Below the pieces are notes generated by a model. That model saw only the letters and a program-made list of their open reading frames with translations, ran no database searches and was not told the DNA's origin. From Burkholderiaceae bacterium (GTDB lineage Bacteria > Pseudomonadota > Gammaproteobacteria > Burkholderiales > Burkholderiaceae_C), in the NCBI GenBank assembly GCA_018780645.1, contig JADMJJ010000018.1, positions 62,001 to 126,000 of the forward strand: 64,000 nt of DNA, read 5' to 3'. How positions within the stretch are numbered: position 1 is the stretch's first letter; every line of letters begins with the position of its first letter. Of the stretch, positions 55,788 to 64,000 are shown piece by piece. Both the position numbers and the translations under genes were made by a program.

Positions 55788-57075
55788 ACTCGATCTGAAC
55801 CAGGCGCTGTTCGAGCGCGCTCAAAAAGTCATTCCCGGTGGCGTCAATTCGCCGGTGCGCGCCTTTCGTGCCGTCGGCGGCACGCCGCGCTTCATCACCC
55901 GCGGCGATGGTGCCTATATCTTTGACGCCAATGGCAAGCGCTACATCGACTACATCGGCTCCTGGGGCCCGATGATCCTCGGCCACGGCCATCCGGCCGT
56001 GCTGGAGGCGGTGCAGAAGGCCGCCGTCGAGGGCTTCTCGTTTGGCGCGCCGACCGAGCGCGAGGTCGAACTGGCCGAGGCCATACTGGCCCTGGTGCCC
56101 AGCATGGAGCAGGTGCGCCTGGTCAGCTCCGGCACTGAGGCCACGATGAGCGCCATCCGCCTGGCGCGCGGCGCCACCGGCCGCTCCAAGTTCATCAAGT
56201 TCGAGGGCTGCTACCACGGCCACACCGACGCGCTGCTGGTCAAGGCCGGGTCGGGTCTCGCCACATTCGGCAACCCGACCAGCGCCGGCGTGCCGCCCGA
56301 GGTGGCCCAGCACACCATCGTGCTCGAGTACAACAATCTGGCCCAGCTGGAAGAGGCCTTTGCGCTGCACGGCAAGGAGCTGGCCTGCGTGATGATCGAG
56401 CCCATCGCCGGCAATATGAACTTCGTGCGCGCGTCGGTGCCCTTCATCAAGCGCCTGCGTGAACTCTGCACCGAGTACGGCGCGCTGTTCGTGTTCGACG
56501 AGGTGATGACGGGTTTTCGCGTTGCACTCGGCGGTGCCCAGGCCCACTACGCGAAACTGATCCCCGGCTTCAAGCCGGATATGAGCGTGTTCGGCAAGGT
56601 CATTGGCGGCGGGATGCCGCTGGCAGCCTTTGGCGCCAGCCGGGAGATCATGAGCCACCTGGCGCCGCTGGGCTCGGTCTACCAGGCCGGCACCCTGAGC
56701 GGCAACCCGGTCGCCACCGCCTGCGGCCTGGCCACCTTGCGCGAGATCGCCAAGCCCGGCTTCTTCGAGCGCCTAAGCACCATGACCCGCACGCTAGCCG
56801 ATGGCCTGCGAACCGTCGCCAAAGAGAACGGCGTGCCTTTCAGCACCGACAGCGAGGGCGGCATGTTCGGCTTCTTCCTGATGGACGAGCTGCCGCAGAA
56901 CTACACCACGGTGATGACGACCGACAAGGAGCGCTTCAACCGCTTCTTCCACGGCATGCTGGATCGCGGCGTCTATCTGGCGCCGGCACTGTACGAGGCC
57001 GGCTTCGTCAGCGCTGCGCACAGCAGCGACGATCTCGACGCCACCCTCGACGCCGCCCGCCAGGCTTTGCGCTAG
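55777..57075 (+). CDS. hemL: Glutamate-1-semialdehyde 2,1-aminomutase
   Basis: The 432-residue PLP enzyme makes 5-aminolevulinate from glutamate 1-semialdehyde for haem. [20 protein letters not shown] opens it, [16 protein letters not shown] is the phosphate-binding region, and the PLP lysine is in [17 protein letters not shown] near residue 270. I chose the GTG at 55777 because GGAG lies eight bases upstream; an in-frame ATG at 55756 has no Shine-Dalgarno. The length matches the family. It overlaps thiD by 11 bases. Confidence 0.96.
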   Translation: MSTELDLNQALFERAQKVIPGGVNSPVRAFRAVGGTPRFITRGDGAYIFDANGKRYIDYIGSWGPMILGHGHPAVLEAVQKAAVEGFSFGAPTEREVELAEAILALVPSMEQVRLVSSGTEATMSAIRLARGATGRSKFIKFEGCYHGHTDALLVKAGSGLATFGNPTSAGVPPEVAQHTIVLEYNNLAQLEEAFALHGKELACVMIEPIAGNMNFVRASVPFIKRLRELCTEYGALFVFDEVMTGFRVALGGAQAHYAKLIPGFKPDMSVFGKVIGGGMPLAAFGASREIMSHLAPLGSVYQAGTLSGNPVATACGLATLREIAKPGFFERLSTMTRTLADGLRTVAKENGVPFSTDSEGGMFGFFLMDELPQNYTTVMTTDKERFNRFFHGMLDRGVYLAPALYEAGFVSAAHSSDDLDATLDAARQALR

Positions 57076-57088
57076 GAATGCGCCCGGG

Positions 57089-57562
57089 TCAGACCGGCGA
57101 CGAGCGCAGGCCGTAGGCCTTGCCAGCGACGAACAGGTGCTCGACGCGCAGTATCGCCTCGCCCTTCTCGCCTGTGAAGGTGAAGCCCAGCACCGCCAGC
57201 GGCGTGCCGGGCTTGATCTCCTCGATCTTCCAGGCCTGCATGCGGGTCAGCGGCGCCAGCTCCAGCTCCCAGAGACGGTCGCGCCGGGTCGGCAGGGCGG
57301 CGGCGGCCATCAGCCGGGGCCCATCGACACCCGCGCTCTGCGCCGGCAGCGGGCGGCTGGCCAGATCGGCCGGCAGCTTCAGATCCGGGTCCACGGCCAG
57401 TTCGAGTTCGACATGGGGGTTGCGCCAGGCCACCTTGGCGGCCTTGCCCTCCAACCAGATCGGGCGGTTCTGGTCGAAGCTGCTCCAGCCATGGTGGGCC
57501 AGGGCGGCTCGTGGCAGCAGCAAGGTCAGGCCGGCAGACACCAAGCATTGGCGACGGTTCAT
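57089..57562 (-). CDS. DUF6152-like exported protein
   Basis: A 157-residue protein with a signal peptide (CLVSAGLTLLLPRAALA), so it is periplasmic or secreted. The mature start AHHGWSSFDQNRPIWLEG and VAWRNPHVELEL match the DUF6152 pattern, and a late segment reads LGFTFTGEKGEAILRVEHL. Function is unknown. The two adjacent His residues at the mature N-terminus could bind metal (inference). The membrane-protein gene upstream lies nine bases away on the same strand, suggesting a pair. Confidence 0.75.
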   Translation of the reverse strand: MNRRQCLVSAGLTLLLPRAALAHHGWSSFDQNRPIWLEGKAAKVAWRNPHVELELAVDPDLKLPADLASRPLPAQSAGVDGPRLMAAAALPTRRDRLWELELAPLTRMQAWKIEEIKPGTPLAVLGFTFTGEKGEAILRVEHLFVAGKAYGLRSSPV

Positions 57563-57571
57563 GAGAGCTCC

Positions 57572-57988
57572 TCAGGCATAGGCAATCCAGCGGCCACAGA
57601 TGATGACGGCAAGCCAAAGACCCAGCGACAGCAGGATCTGCGCCCGCGCGACGCGATCCATCCTTGCCACGCCGCCTCGCGAGTGAAAGGCGGCGGCATT
57701 CAGGCCGGCCAGCATCAGCAAGCCCATTTTCAGCACAAAGGCGCGGTTGGCGATCAGCTCGCCCGGCTGGGTGCTGAACATCGTCAGTCCGGTGGCCGCC
57801 GCCAGGCCGAAACCGGCCAGCGACAGGGTCAGTGAAAGACGCGCCAGCGGCGCCGCCGGCAACTCGGCCGCGGCGCCCCACACGCGCAACTCGAACAGCA
57901 CCAGGCTGCCCAGCAGCAGCGCAATGCCGACGATGTGCAAGGCCTCCAGCAGCGGGTAGGCGTAGGGGTGGGAGATCAGCGAGGCCAT
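57572..57988 (-). CDS. Small four-helix membrane protein (DUF6644-like)
   Basis: The 138-residue protein has four predicted membrane helices: LLEALHIVGIALLLGSLVLF, LSLAGFGLAAATGLTMF, FVLKMGLLMLAGLNAAAF and ILLSLGLWLAVIICGRWIA. YPLLEALHIVG with its conserved Glu-His pair resembles the DUF6644 family, though I hold that name loosely. It is encoded directly before the DUF6152-like gene. A metal or haem role is possible because of the histidines but is not shown. The ATG at 57988 begins MASLISHPYAYPL, the natural family start. Confidence 0.7.
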   Translation of the reverse strand: MASLISHPYAYPLLEALHIVGIALLLGSLVLFELRVWGAAAELPAAPLARLSLTLSLAGFGLAAATGLTMFSTQPGELIANRAFVLKMGLLMLAGLNAAAFHSRGGVARMDRVARAQILLSLGLWLAVIICGRWIAYA

Positions 57989-58048
57989 GCGCAAACCTAC
58001 CACGGCGGCGACGTCAGCCACGGCGGACCGCGCTCCTACAATGCCGCC

Positions 58049-59416
58049 ATGCATATTCATATCCTAGGTATCTGCGGCACCTTCATGGGCGGCCTGGCCG
58101 CCCTGGCCCGCGAGGCCGGCCACCGGGTCACCGGCTGCGACGCCAATGTCTATCCGCCAATGAGCGACCAGCTGCGCGCGCTGGGCATCGAGCTGATCGA
58201 GGGCTTCGGCCCGGAGCAGCTGGAGCTCAAGCCCGATCTGTTCGTTGTCGGCAACCTGGTCACCCGCGGCGAGAAGTTCCCGCTGATGGAGGCCATTCTC
58301 GACGCCGGCCTGCCCTACACCAGCGGCCCGCAATGGCTGGCCGAGCATGTGCTGCAGGGCCGCCATGTGCTGGCCGTGGCCGGCACGCACGGCAAGACCA
58401 GCGTGACCTCAATGCTGGCCTGGATACTGGACCAGGCCGGCCTCAAGCCCGGCTTTCTGGTCGGCGGCGTGCCGCAGAACTTCGGCGTCTCAGCCCGTTT
58501 GGGCCAGGGCGCCCCCTTCGTCATCGAAGCCGACGAGTACGACACCGCCTTCTTCGACAAGCGCAGCAAATTCGTCCACTACCGGCCGCGCACGGCGATC
58601 CTCAACAACCTGGAGTTCGACCACGCCGACATCTTTGCCGACCTGGGCGCGATCGAGACCCAGTTCCACCACCTGATACGCACCGTGCCGGCCAGCGGCC
58701 GCCTGGTCGTCAACGCCCGCGAAGAGGCCCTGCAGCGCGTCCTGACGCGTGGCTGCTGGAGCGACATGGTGCGCTTCGGCCCGCGCAAGGAGGAACCCGG
58801 CGCCCTGCGTGCCCGCGGCGAGCCGCAAAGCTTCGACGTGCTGCGCGGCAGCCTCAAGGTCGCCCATGTGGACTGGCCGCTGCTCGGCGAGCACAACCAG
58901 CTGAACGCGCTGGCGGCCATCGCCGCGGCCGAGCATGTGGGCGTGGCACCCGAGGTGGCCGCACGGGCCCTGGGCACGTTCGAGAATGTGCGCCGGCGCA
59001 TGGAGCTCAGCGGCGAGGCCGGCGGCGTCAAGGTCTATGACGACTTCGCCCATCACCCGACGGCGATGCGCACCACCATCGACGGCCTGCGCCGCAAGGT
59101 CGGCCTCGAGACGCGCATCCTGGCCGTGTTCGAGCCTCGCACCAACACCATGAAGCTGGGGGCGATGAAGGCCCAGCTGCCCTGGGCGCTGGAAGAATGC
59201 GATCTCGCCTTCTGCCACCAGGGCCAGCTGGCCTGGGATGCCAAGGAGGCACTCGCGCCCATGGGCAAGCAGGCCGTGGTCTGCCCCGATATCGACAGCC
59301 TGGTGCAGGCCGTGGTCAAGGCCGCCAGGCCCGGCGATCAGGTGCTGTGCATGAGCAATGGCGGCTTTGGCGGCATCCATGCCAGGCTTTTGAAGGCGCT
59401 GGCGGAACGGGATTGA
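58049..59416 (+). CDS. mpl: UDP-N-acetylmuramate:L-alanyl-gamma-D-glutamyl-meso-diaminopimelate ligase
   Basis: This 455-residue Mur-ligase-family enzyme recycles murein tripeptide onto UDP-MurNAc. It opens with HIHILGICGTFMGGLAALA, and the ATP loop AGTHGKTSVTSML is near residue 112. FVIEADEYDTAFFDKRSKF and LNNLEFDHADIF are Mpl-specific blocks. VYDDFAHHPTAMRTTIDGL marks the C-terminal domain. Length and the start at 58049 match characterised Mpl proteins. It diverges from the small membrane-protein gene. Confidence 0.97.
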   Translation: MHIHILGICGTFMGGLAALAREAGHRVTGCDANVYPPMSDQLRALGIELIEGFGPEQLELKPDLFVVGNLVTRGEKFPLMEAILDAGLPYTSGPQWLAEHVLQGRHVLAVAGTHGKTSVTSMLAWILDQAGLKPGFLVGGVPQNFGVSARLGQGAPFVIEADEYDTAFFDKRSKFVHYRPRTAILNNLEFDHADIFADLGAIETQFHHLIRTVPASGRLVVNAREEALQRVLTRGCWSDMVRFGPRKEEPGALRARGEPQSFDVLRGSLKVAHVDWPLLGEHNQLNALAAIAAAEHVGVAPEVAARALGTFENVRRRMELSGEAGGVKVYDDFAHHPTAMRTTIDGLRRKVGLETRILAVFEPRTNTMKLGAMKAQLPWALEECDLAFCHQGQLAWDAKEALAPMGKQAVVCPDIDSLVQAVVKAARPGDQVLCMSNGGFGGIHARLLKALAERD

Positions 59417-59423
59417 GTTTGGC

Positions 59424-59475
59424 CCCGGATTTCATCCGGGCTACAAAGTCTCTGTAGCCCGGATGCAATCCGAGG
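59424..59475. repeat. Inverted pair of REP-like elements
   Basis: Two units with the head GTAGCCCGGATG face each other: one on the minus strand (59445-59424; stem CCCGGAT-gaa-ATCCGGG) and one on the plus strand (59454-59475; stem CGGAT-gca-ATCCG). The GTAG head plus an imperfect palindrome is characteristic of REP elements, and the pair can form one long hairpin with loop AAGTCTCT. It occupies the gap between convergent mpl and the metalloprotease, where it may also end transcription. Confidence 0.75.
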
Positions 59476-59484
59476 TCGCCATCG

Positions 59485-62256
59485 TCAGCTGCGCTGCATC
59501 GTCGCCCGCAGCGCCTCGGTCAGCTGACCCAGGCTGTCGGCCAGATGGGCGCGGCTTTCGACCGACAGGCCGCCCTTGGCCACGGCAGAGCGCAGCTGGC
59601 TCTGCAGCTCGGTGGCATGCAGGCGGGCCAAGCTCAGCGCGTCGGGCGGCAGACTGGCCGGTGCGCGGGTCAGCACCGCCTGCAGGCGCTTCAGGTGCTC
59701 GCGCTGCAGATTGCGGCGCAGCCGCTCGATCTCGGCGCCGGATTTCAGTTCGGCCCAGATCGAACCCTGCAGGGTGCCGTAGACCTCGCTCAATGAGATC
59801 AGGCCCTTGCGTTGGGCCGGGGCCACATAGCCGGGCAGGTCCAGCAGCCGGCGCGCGGTGTTGGGATTGAGCAGGCGGTCCAGCGCAACGATCTGCACGC
59901 GCGCCACGGCGGCAGGCACGTCCAGGGGGCCGCCCCGGTCCCATTCGTTGTAGTCCACCGTCAGGCCCGACAGGAACTCCGGGCGGAAGCGGAAGCTGGT
60001 CTCGCTGAACAATCCGCCGGCCAGGAACTGCAAGGCCTCGCGCTGCTTCGCCGGCTCGACCGGCTTGAAGCTGGCGCGGCCGGTGGAACCGGGCAGGTCG
60101 CGCAAGGCATGCATGCCGCCCACATACTTGCCCACCAGTTCGGCGGCACGGAACAGCTGGTTGAAGCCGCCCAGGAGCGCGCGGCGCTGGCGCAGCGGGT
60201 CGTCGGTGGCCAAAGGCTTGCGGTCCTGCACCCGCTCCCACAACTCCTGCGACAGCTTCAGACGCTTCTTGAAGTAGGCCAGCGGGTCATCGCCCAGATC
60301 GAAGCGGTTCGCCAGTGGATCCATGCCATCGTAGGGGCCGAAGCCGCCGGCATCGGCATCATCGCCAAAGGCCAGTGCCGGCTCGGTGCTGCGCGAGGCG
60401 ATCCGGCCCAGCTCGGCCACCTCGACGGACGGCTCCAGCGGCTTGTACGCGTACTCGATCGCCCAGTAGTCGTAGGGGCCCAGCGTGGTCGAGTTGTAGT
60501 TGCCCTGCACCTCGCCCTTCAGCGCCAGGTTGTAGGCGTTGTAGTCCATCACCGAGCCGGAGATGCCACTCGCATCGGTGAAGGCCTTGTCCTGCAGCTG
60601 CTTTTGCGTGATGGTGGTGCTGGCCTTGAAGTTGTGCTTCAGGCCCAGCGTGTGGCCCACCTCATGCATGATGGTGTCCTTGATCACCGCCTGCACAAAG
60701 GCCTCGGCCTCGGGACCATCGGGTGCGATGTCGCCACGGGCTTCGAGCACATCGAGCGCGAAGTCCATCTCGGCGGCGGCTTCCTTGGCGTAGCTGCAGG
60801 CCGCCGCGCCCTGGCCATCGCGCCAGCCGGCCGTCATCTGCGCCAGGCGCTGCTCGCTGCTCATGCCGACGTCCTCGACCAGGAAGCGGCGCGAGCCGCG
60901 CGCGAACACATCGCTCATGCCGATGTCGGCATCGAGGATTTCGCCGCTGCGCGGATCGGTGTGGCTGGGGCCGATGGCAAAGCCGACGTCGGCGCCGACG
61001 AACCAGCGAATCGACGCATGGCCCGCATCCATATTGTCCCAGTCGGCATCGTCGGCCTGCTGCCTGGCGACCACGGCGTTCTTGAAGCCGATCTTCTCGA
61101 AGGCCTTGTTCCATTCCACGATGCCGGCCTCGACCGACGCGCGATAGCGCACCGGGATGTTCTTGTCCATCCAGTAGGTGATGGGCGTCACCGGCTCGGA
61201 CAGGGCCGCCGCCGGATCCTTCTTCTCAAGGCGCCAGCGCTGCACATAGTGCACGCGGGGATTGGCCTTCAAGTCGCCACCCAGGTCGGTGAAGGACTCG
61301 GCGAAATGTCCCAGGCGCGGGTCGACCTTGCGCACCGCCATCGGTGTTTCGGGCAACTGCGCGAAGTTGTAGACGTAGCTGACGAACAGGCTGCGCGGGT
61401 CCGGCGTGGCCTGCGGCGGTGTGGGCTGGGGCACCGGGCTGGGCGAAGGCACCAGTGGCGGCGCCGGAATGCGCGGCGTGGCGAAGTGCACCCGCGCGGC
61501 CAGGGTGCTCAGACGCTCGTCGGCACGGGCCGTCTCGATGAAGGAATTGCTGCGGTCAAGGCCGTAGGGCAGACGGTAGGCCATCTCCAAGCGGGTCGAG
61601 TAGCCGGGGATGTCACTGAGCAGAAAGGCAGCGTCGATCAGCACCGACTTGCGCTCGGGATGCTCGGCACTGGCCACCGGGCCGGCGCCCAGCAGACTGG
61701 GCGAGAAGGCCTGGTCGATGGCACGCTTGGAGCCCTGGTCGGCGACGGCACGGAACTTGGTGTTCAGCGCCATCAGCTGCAGCTGGTTGCCGATCTTGCG
61801 GAACTCGGCCATATGGTCGGTGCCCATCTGGCTGGCATAGAGGCCGCGCTCGCCGATCGAGTTGGCGATGTTGACTGTGAACAGGAAGGGCTTGTTCAGC
61901 TGTGCCTTCGGAATCTCGATCCAGATCTTTTCGTCCTTGCGCCAGATCGGGAACAGGCCCTGCTGCACCTTGGCGTCCTTGATCACATCGGCAAAGGGTT
62001 TCGGAGCAGTCGGATCGGCCGGGGGGCGCGGGGCGCCGGGGGCCGCACCGGAGGCAGCACCCGCCGGTGGCGCAGCACCCTTGGCCATCGGCGTGAAGCT
62101 GTTCGCCGCCGTGGGGGCCGACGCGCCTGGGGCCGCCGCCTTGGCCGCGTCGCCTTCCTTGACCGCCGGTGCGGCACAGCCGTACAGCAGCGTCACGGCA
62201 GCAGTCAACAGCGACAGGTTCAGGGGATTCGAAGAAACAGCAGATTTCACGCTCAT
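59485..62256 (-). CDS. Secreted zinc-dependent metalloprotease (DUF5117/DUF5118 type lipoprotein)
   Basis: A 923-residue protein. The signal sequence ends in a lipobox-like LLYGC near residue 27, then a Pro/Ala-rich linker (about 35-85). The body has the family features FADVIKDAKVQQGLFPIWRK and PVTPITYWMDKNIP. The zinc motif HEVGHTLGLKH lies near residue 535, preceded by IKDTIM, and SVMDYNAYN is the Met-turn-like segment after it. A helical C-terminal region follows. Relatives resemble astacin/metzincin-like proteases with DUF5117 and DUF5118. Substrate unknown. The ATG at 62256 gives the lipoprotein signal; its leader carries a terminator-like hairpin. Confidence 0.88.
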   Translation of the reverse strand: MSVKSAVSSNPLNLSLLTAAVTLLYGCAAPAVKEGDAAKAAAPGASAPTAANSFTPMAKGAAPPAGAASGAAPGAPRPPADPTAPKPFADVIKDAKVQQGLFPIWRKDEKIWIEIPKAQLNKPFLFTVNIANSIGERGLYASQMGTDHMAEFRKIGNQLQLMALNTKFRAVADQGSKRAIDQAFSPSLLGAGPVASAEHPERKSVLIDAAFLLSDIPGYSTRLEMAYRLPYGLDRSNSFIETARADERLSTLAARVHFATPRIPAPPLVPSPSPVPQPTPPQATPDPRSLFVSYVYNFAQLPETPMAVRKVDPRLGHFAESFTDLGGDLKANPRVHYVQRWRLEKKDPAAALSEPVTPITYWMDKNIPVRYRASVEAGIVEWNKAFEKIGFKNAVVARQQADDADWDNMDAGHASIRWFVGADVGFAIGPSHTDPRSGEILDADIGMSDVFARGSRRFLVEDVGMSSEQRLAQMTAGWRDGQGAAACSYAKEAAAEMDFALDVLEARGDIAPDGPEAEAFVQAVIKDTIMHEVGHTLGLKHNFKASTTITQKQLQDKAFTDASGISGSVMDYNAYNLALKGEVQGNYNSTTLGPYDYWAIEYAYKPLEPSVEVAELGRIASRSTEPALAFGDDADAGGFGPYDGMDPLANRFDLGDDPLAYFKKRLKLSQELWERVQDRKPLATDDPLRQRRALLGGFNQLFRAAELVGKYVGGMHALRDLPGSTGRASFKPVEPAKQREALQFLAGGLFSETSFRFRPEFLSGLTVDYNEWDRGGPLDVPAAVARVQIVALDRLLNPNTARRLLDLPGYVAPAQRKGLISLSEVYGTLQGSIWAELKSGAEIERLRRNLQREHLKRLQAVLTRAPASLPPDALSLARLHATELQSQLRSAVAKGGLSVESRAHLADSLGQLTEALRATMQRS

Positions 62257-62280
62257 GAGGTCCAGCGGTTGGGTGCCCGA

Positions 62281-62313
62281 AAAAAAGAAAGCCTGGCTCG
62301 TGGCCCGGCTTTC
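62281..62313 (-). terminator. Terminator-like hairpin in the metalloprotease leader
   Basis: On the minus strand GAAAGCC (62313-62307) pairs with GGCTTTC (62293-62287) and is followed directly by a run of seven T residues (62286 downward). It ends about 25 bases before the metalloprotease ATG. No minus-strand gene lies upstream, so it would act inside the 5' leader (attenuator) or end a short RNA. Confidence 0.6.
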
Positions 62314-62387
62314 AGACGGAGTGCGTACGCCGCGCTCTAGGCCATGACTGTGCCGTGCCCATAGGCCCGGCGTCAACGCATTCGGAC

Positions 62388-62411
62388 GGGGATTTGTACC
62401 CAGAAATCCCC
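62388..62411. promoter_or_regulatory. Inverted repeat upstream of the metalloprotease leader terminator
   Basis: GGGGATTT (62388-62395) and AAATCCCC (62404-62411) form a perfect eight-base stem with an eight-base loop. It lies about 75 bases upstream of the terminator-like hairpin on the minus strand and about 80 bases before yqiA on the plus strand. It could be an operator or part of a leader RNA. Confidence 0.45.
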
Positions 62412-62492
62412 AGTTCGTCGGCCAACCAGGGAAAACCCCAGGGCATTTGGGCGACCTGCGAGCGCGGTGGTCGCGCCTTAGACTTGGCGCTC

Positions 62493-63080
62493 ATGCCCAC
62501 CATCACCCATCTGCTGTACCTGCACGGCTTTCGCTCCTCACCCCGTTCGGCCAAGGCGCAGCGCATGGCCCGCTGGGTGCGTGAGCAACGCCCCGAGCTG
62601 CAGTGGGCCTGCCCGCAGCTGCCGCCCTCACCGGCCGAGGCGCTGCAGCTGATCCGCGAGCTCGTGGCCGACTGGCCGCGCGAGCACATGGCCGTGATGG
62701 GCAGCTCGCTGGGCGGCTTCTATGCCACCGTGCTGGCCGAGGAACTGGGCTGTCCGGCCGTGTTGCTGAACCCGGCCGTCGATCCGGCGCGCGATCTATC
62801 ACGCCATATCGGCGAGCAGACGGCCTGGCATGACCCAAGCGAGCACTTCTTCTTCCGCCCCGAGTTCGTCGATGAGCTTCGGGCGCTGACGCCACCGGCC
62901 CTGACCCGCCCCGAGCGCTATTTCGCCGTCATCGCCAAGGGCGACGAGGTGCTGGATTGGCGCGAGATGTGGTCGCGTTACCAGCAATGCCAGGTGCTGC
63001 TGCTGGAAGGCAGCGACCATGGGCTCACCAACTTTGAAGATCAGCTTCCTTCCGTCCTCAACTTCTTAGAAATCGCATGA
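62493..63080 (+). CDS. YqiA/YcfP-family alpha/beta-fold esterase
   Basis: The 195-residue protein matches E. coli YqiA in length and motifs. It opens [19 protein letters not shown]. The nucleophile Ser is in [17 protein letters not shown] near residue 70. The Asp is in [10 protein letters not shown] and the His in [11 protein letters not shown] near the C-terminus. YqiA hydrolyses short acyl-CoA and p-nitrophenyl esters in vitro; its cellular role is unclear. The stop overlaps the next start by four bases (ATGA at 63077-63080). Confidence 0.92.
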   Translation: MPTITHLLYLHGFRSSPRSAKAQRMARWVREQRPELQWACPQLPPSPAEALQLIRELVADWPREHMAVMGSSLGGFYATVLAEELGCPAVLLNPAVDPARDLSRHIGEQTAWHDPSEHFFFRPEFVDELRALTPPALTRPERYFAVIAKGDEVLDWREMWSRYQQCQVLLLEGSDHGLTNFEDQLPSVLNFLEIA

Positions 63081-63817
63081 GACTCCAGAACAAGGTTTGC
63101 ATCATCACCGGCGCCGCCCAGGGCATAGGCCTGGCTACGGCACTCAAGTTCGCCGCCGAGGGCGCGATCGTGATCGCCTGCGACGTCAAGGTCGCGGCCG
63201 TGGCCGAGGCGGTGGCCCAGCTGCGCGCCACCGGCGCCCAGGCCCAGGGCTATCCGCTGAACGTCACCGACCGTGAGCAGGTCGAGGCCATGGTGGCCTC
63301 CGTCAAGGCCCAGTTCGGCCGCATCGATGTGCTGGTCAACAACGCCGGCATCACCAAGGACGCGCGGCTGCAGAAGATGACGCTGGAGCAGTTCGACGCC
63401 GTCATCGACGTCAATCTGCGCGGCGTGTTCCACTGCGCCCAGGCAGTGGCCGACACCATGGTCGCGCGGGGCTCGGGCGTGATACTCAATGCCAGCTCGG
63501 TGGTGGGCATCTACGGCAACTTCGGCCAGACCAATTACGCCGCCAGCAAGTTCGGCGTGATCGGTTTCACCAAGACCTGGGCCCGCGAGCTGGGCCCCAA
63601 GGGCGTGCGGGTCAATGCCGTGGCGCCGGGCTTCGTCGAGACGCCGATTCTCTCGACCATCCCCGACAAGGTGCTGGACCATATGCGCGAACAGGTGCCG
63701 CTGCGTCGCCTGGGCAAGCCCGAGGAAATCGCCAACGTCTACGCCTTCCTGGCCAGCGACGAGGCCTCCTATGTGAACGGGGCGGTGCTTGAGGTGTCGG
63801 GCGGGATGACGGTTTAG
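63077..63817 (+). CDS. 3-oxoacyl-[acyl-carrier-protein] reductase / SDR (FabG family)
   Basis: This short-chain dehydrogenase is 246 residues long. The NADP-binding motif is [14 protein letters not shown] (Gly-rich loop near residue 12), with [11 protein letters not shown] near 88. Catalytic residues are Ser in [12 protein letters not shown] and Tyr-x-x-x-Lys in TNYAASKFG near residue 152. [14 protein letters not shown] is the FabG-type tail. It reduces a beta-ketoacyl thioester. The fatty-acid core fabG usually lies with fabD/acpP, so this is probably a paralogue, perhaps for polyhydroxyalkanoate or beta-oxidation-linked steps. Confidence 0.9.
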   Translation: MRLQNKVCIITGAAQGIGLATALKFAAEGAIVIACDVKVAAVAEAVAQLRATGAQAQGYPLNVTDREQVEAMVASVKAQFGRIDVLVNNAGITKDARLQKMTLEQFDAVIDVNLRGVFHCAQAVADTMVARGSGVILNASSVVGIYGNFGQTNYAASKFGVIGFTKTWARELGPKGVRVNAVAPGFVETPILSTIPDKVLDHMREQVPLRRLGKPEEIANVYAFLASDEASYVNGAVLEVSGGMTV

Positions 63818-64000
63818 ATGGACGACGCCGCTCAGCAGGAACTGACCCGTTACCTGGCCCATTTCCCGGACGAGTTCCAGCGCCTGACCGCCCTGCAGGC
63901 ACAACTGCTCGACCCTGCCGGCGAAGACATCTTCGCCCGGACGACCATGCGCGGCCACATCACCGCCAGCGCTCTGGTGCTCAGCGCCGACCACAGCAAG
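63818..64000 (+). CDS. NUDIX hydrolase (N-terminal part; continues beyond window)
   Basis: The ATG at 63818 directly follows the FabG stop, and 61 codons run open to the right edge. ELTRYLAHFPDEFQRL and FARTTMRGHITASALVLS match the start of a NUDIX domain of the type found in small diphosphohydrolases. The diagnostic Nudix box lies beyond the window, so the call rests on the N-terminal pattern only. It is probably co-transcribed with yqiA and fabG. Confidence 0.75.
   Translation, partial: MDDAAQQELTRYLAHFPDEFQRLTALQAQLLDPAGEDIFARTTMRGHITASALVLSADHSK

Noticed and set aside
59812-62340. Plus-strand open frame of about 840 codons opposite the metalloprotease
   Set aside because: Antisense shadow with the same Gln/His/Arg composition; the minus strand encodes HEVGHTLGLKH and a signal peptide.

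Overview
The window looks like a chromosomal segment of a Burkholderiales betaproteobacterium, most likely from the Rubrivivax/Leptothrix/Roseateles (Sphaerotilaceae) neighbourhood. The grounds are high G+C with strong third-position G/C bias, a Bug-type (TctC) solute receptor, the order rubredoxin-pilG-pilH-pilI-pilJ-chpA divergent from thiD-hemL, an algH-ruvX-pyrR-pyrB-pyrX operon, and mpl. Family-level placement is inference. Coding density is very high: no gap reaches 300 bases (the largest is 62257-62492), and many neighbours overlap by 4 nt (ATGA). I found no rRNA, tRNA, CRISPR array, phage or insertion sequence.

Layout. 1-5064: end of a winged-helix/TPR regulator, a TetR gene divergent from a VOC (glyoxalase-fold) gene across a well-formed promoter/operator region, and a very large secreted amidohydrolase with a beta-propeller. 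5164-9274: LysR regulator divergent from an HMG-CoA-lyase-like enzyme, a CaiB-type CoA transferase and a Bug receptor, a probable catabolic module for a branched organic acid. 9281-13972: a tightly coupled four-gene operon (solute-binding protein, solute-binding/VWA fusion, XpaC-like membrane protein, TelA-like protein) with no transporter; this is the best candidate here for a poorly described system. 14044-19616: cbpA-cbpM overlapping a MacB-type ABC exporter with its periplasmic adaptor. 19766-20913: accessory-looking higBA toxin-antitoxin pair and an SMR efflux protein. 21056-25451: redox-stress block: two paralogous TlpA/DipZ-like thioredoxin-fold proteins flank a two-component system whose response regulator and kinase are separated by ohr.

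25448-32499 (all minus) is one long probable operon: algH-ruvX-pyrR-pyrB-pyrX (a dihydroorotase-like chain without catalytic ligands)-plsC-archaeal-type nucleoside/AMP phosphorylase-divergent PRPP synthase. 32581-35421: photolyase, then a soluble chemoreceptor with its sensory domain at the C-terminus. 35550-43121: TetR-regulated RND efflux operon (outer-membrane factor, adaptor, pump) ending in an exported alpha/beta hydrolase. 43145-54663: a diguanylate cyclase and the type IV pilus chemosensory operon Pil-Chp, with rubredoxin as its first gene and a 2112-residue ChpA. 54861-59416: thiD-hemL, a DUF6152/small membrane protein pair, and mpl. 59424-64000: an inverted REP-like doublet, a secreted HExxH metalloprotease with a terminator-like hairpin in its leader, a YqiA-like esterase, a FabG-type reductase, and the start of a NUDIX hydrolase.

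How they fit together: most of the window is core metabolism (pyrimidine, haem, thiamin/B6, peptidoglycan recycling) interleaved with envelope-stress, efflux and surface-motility modules. Apparent recent acquisition is confined to about 19.7-21.0 kb, where base composition drops and the higBA and SMR genes sit between otherwise core-like operons.
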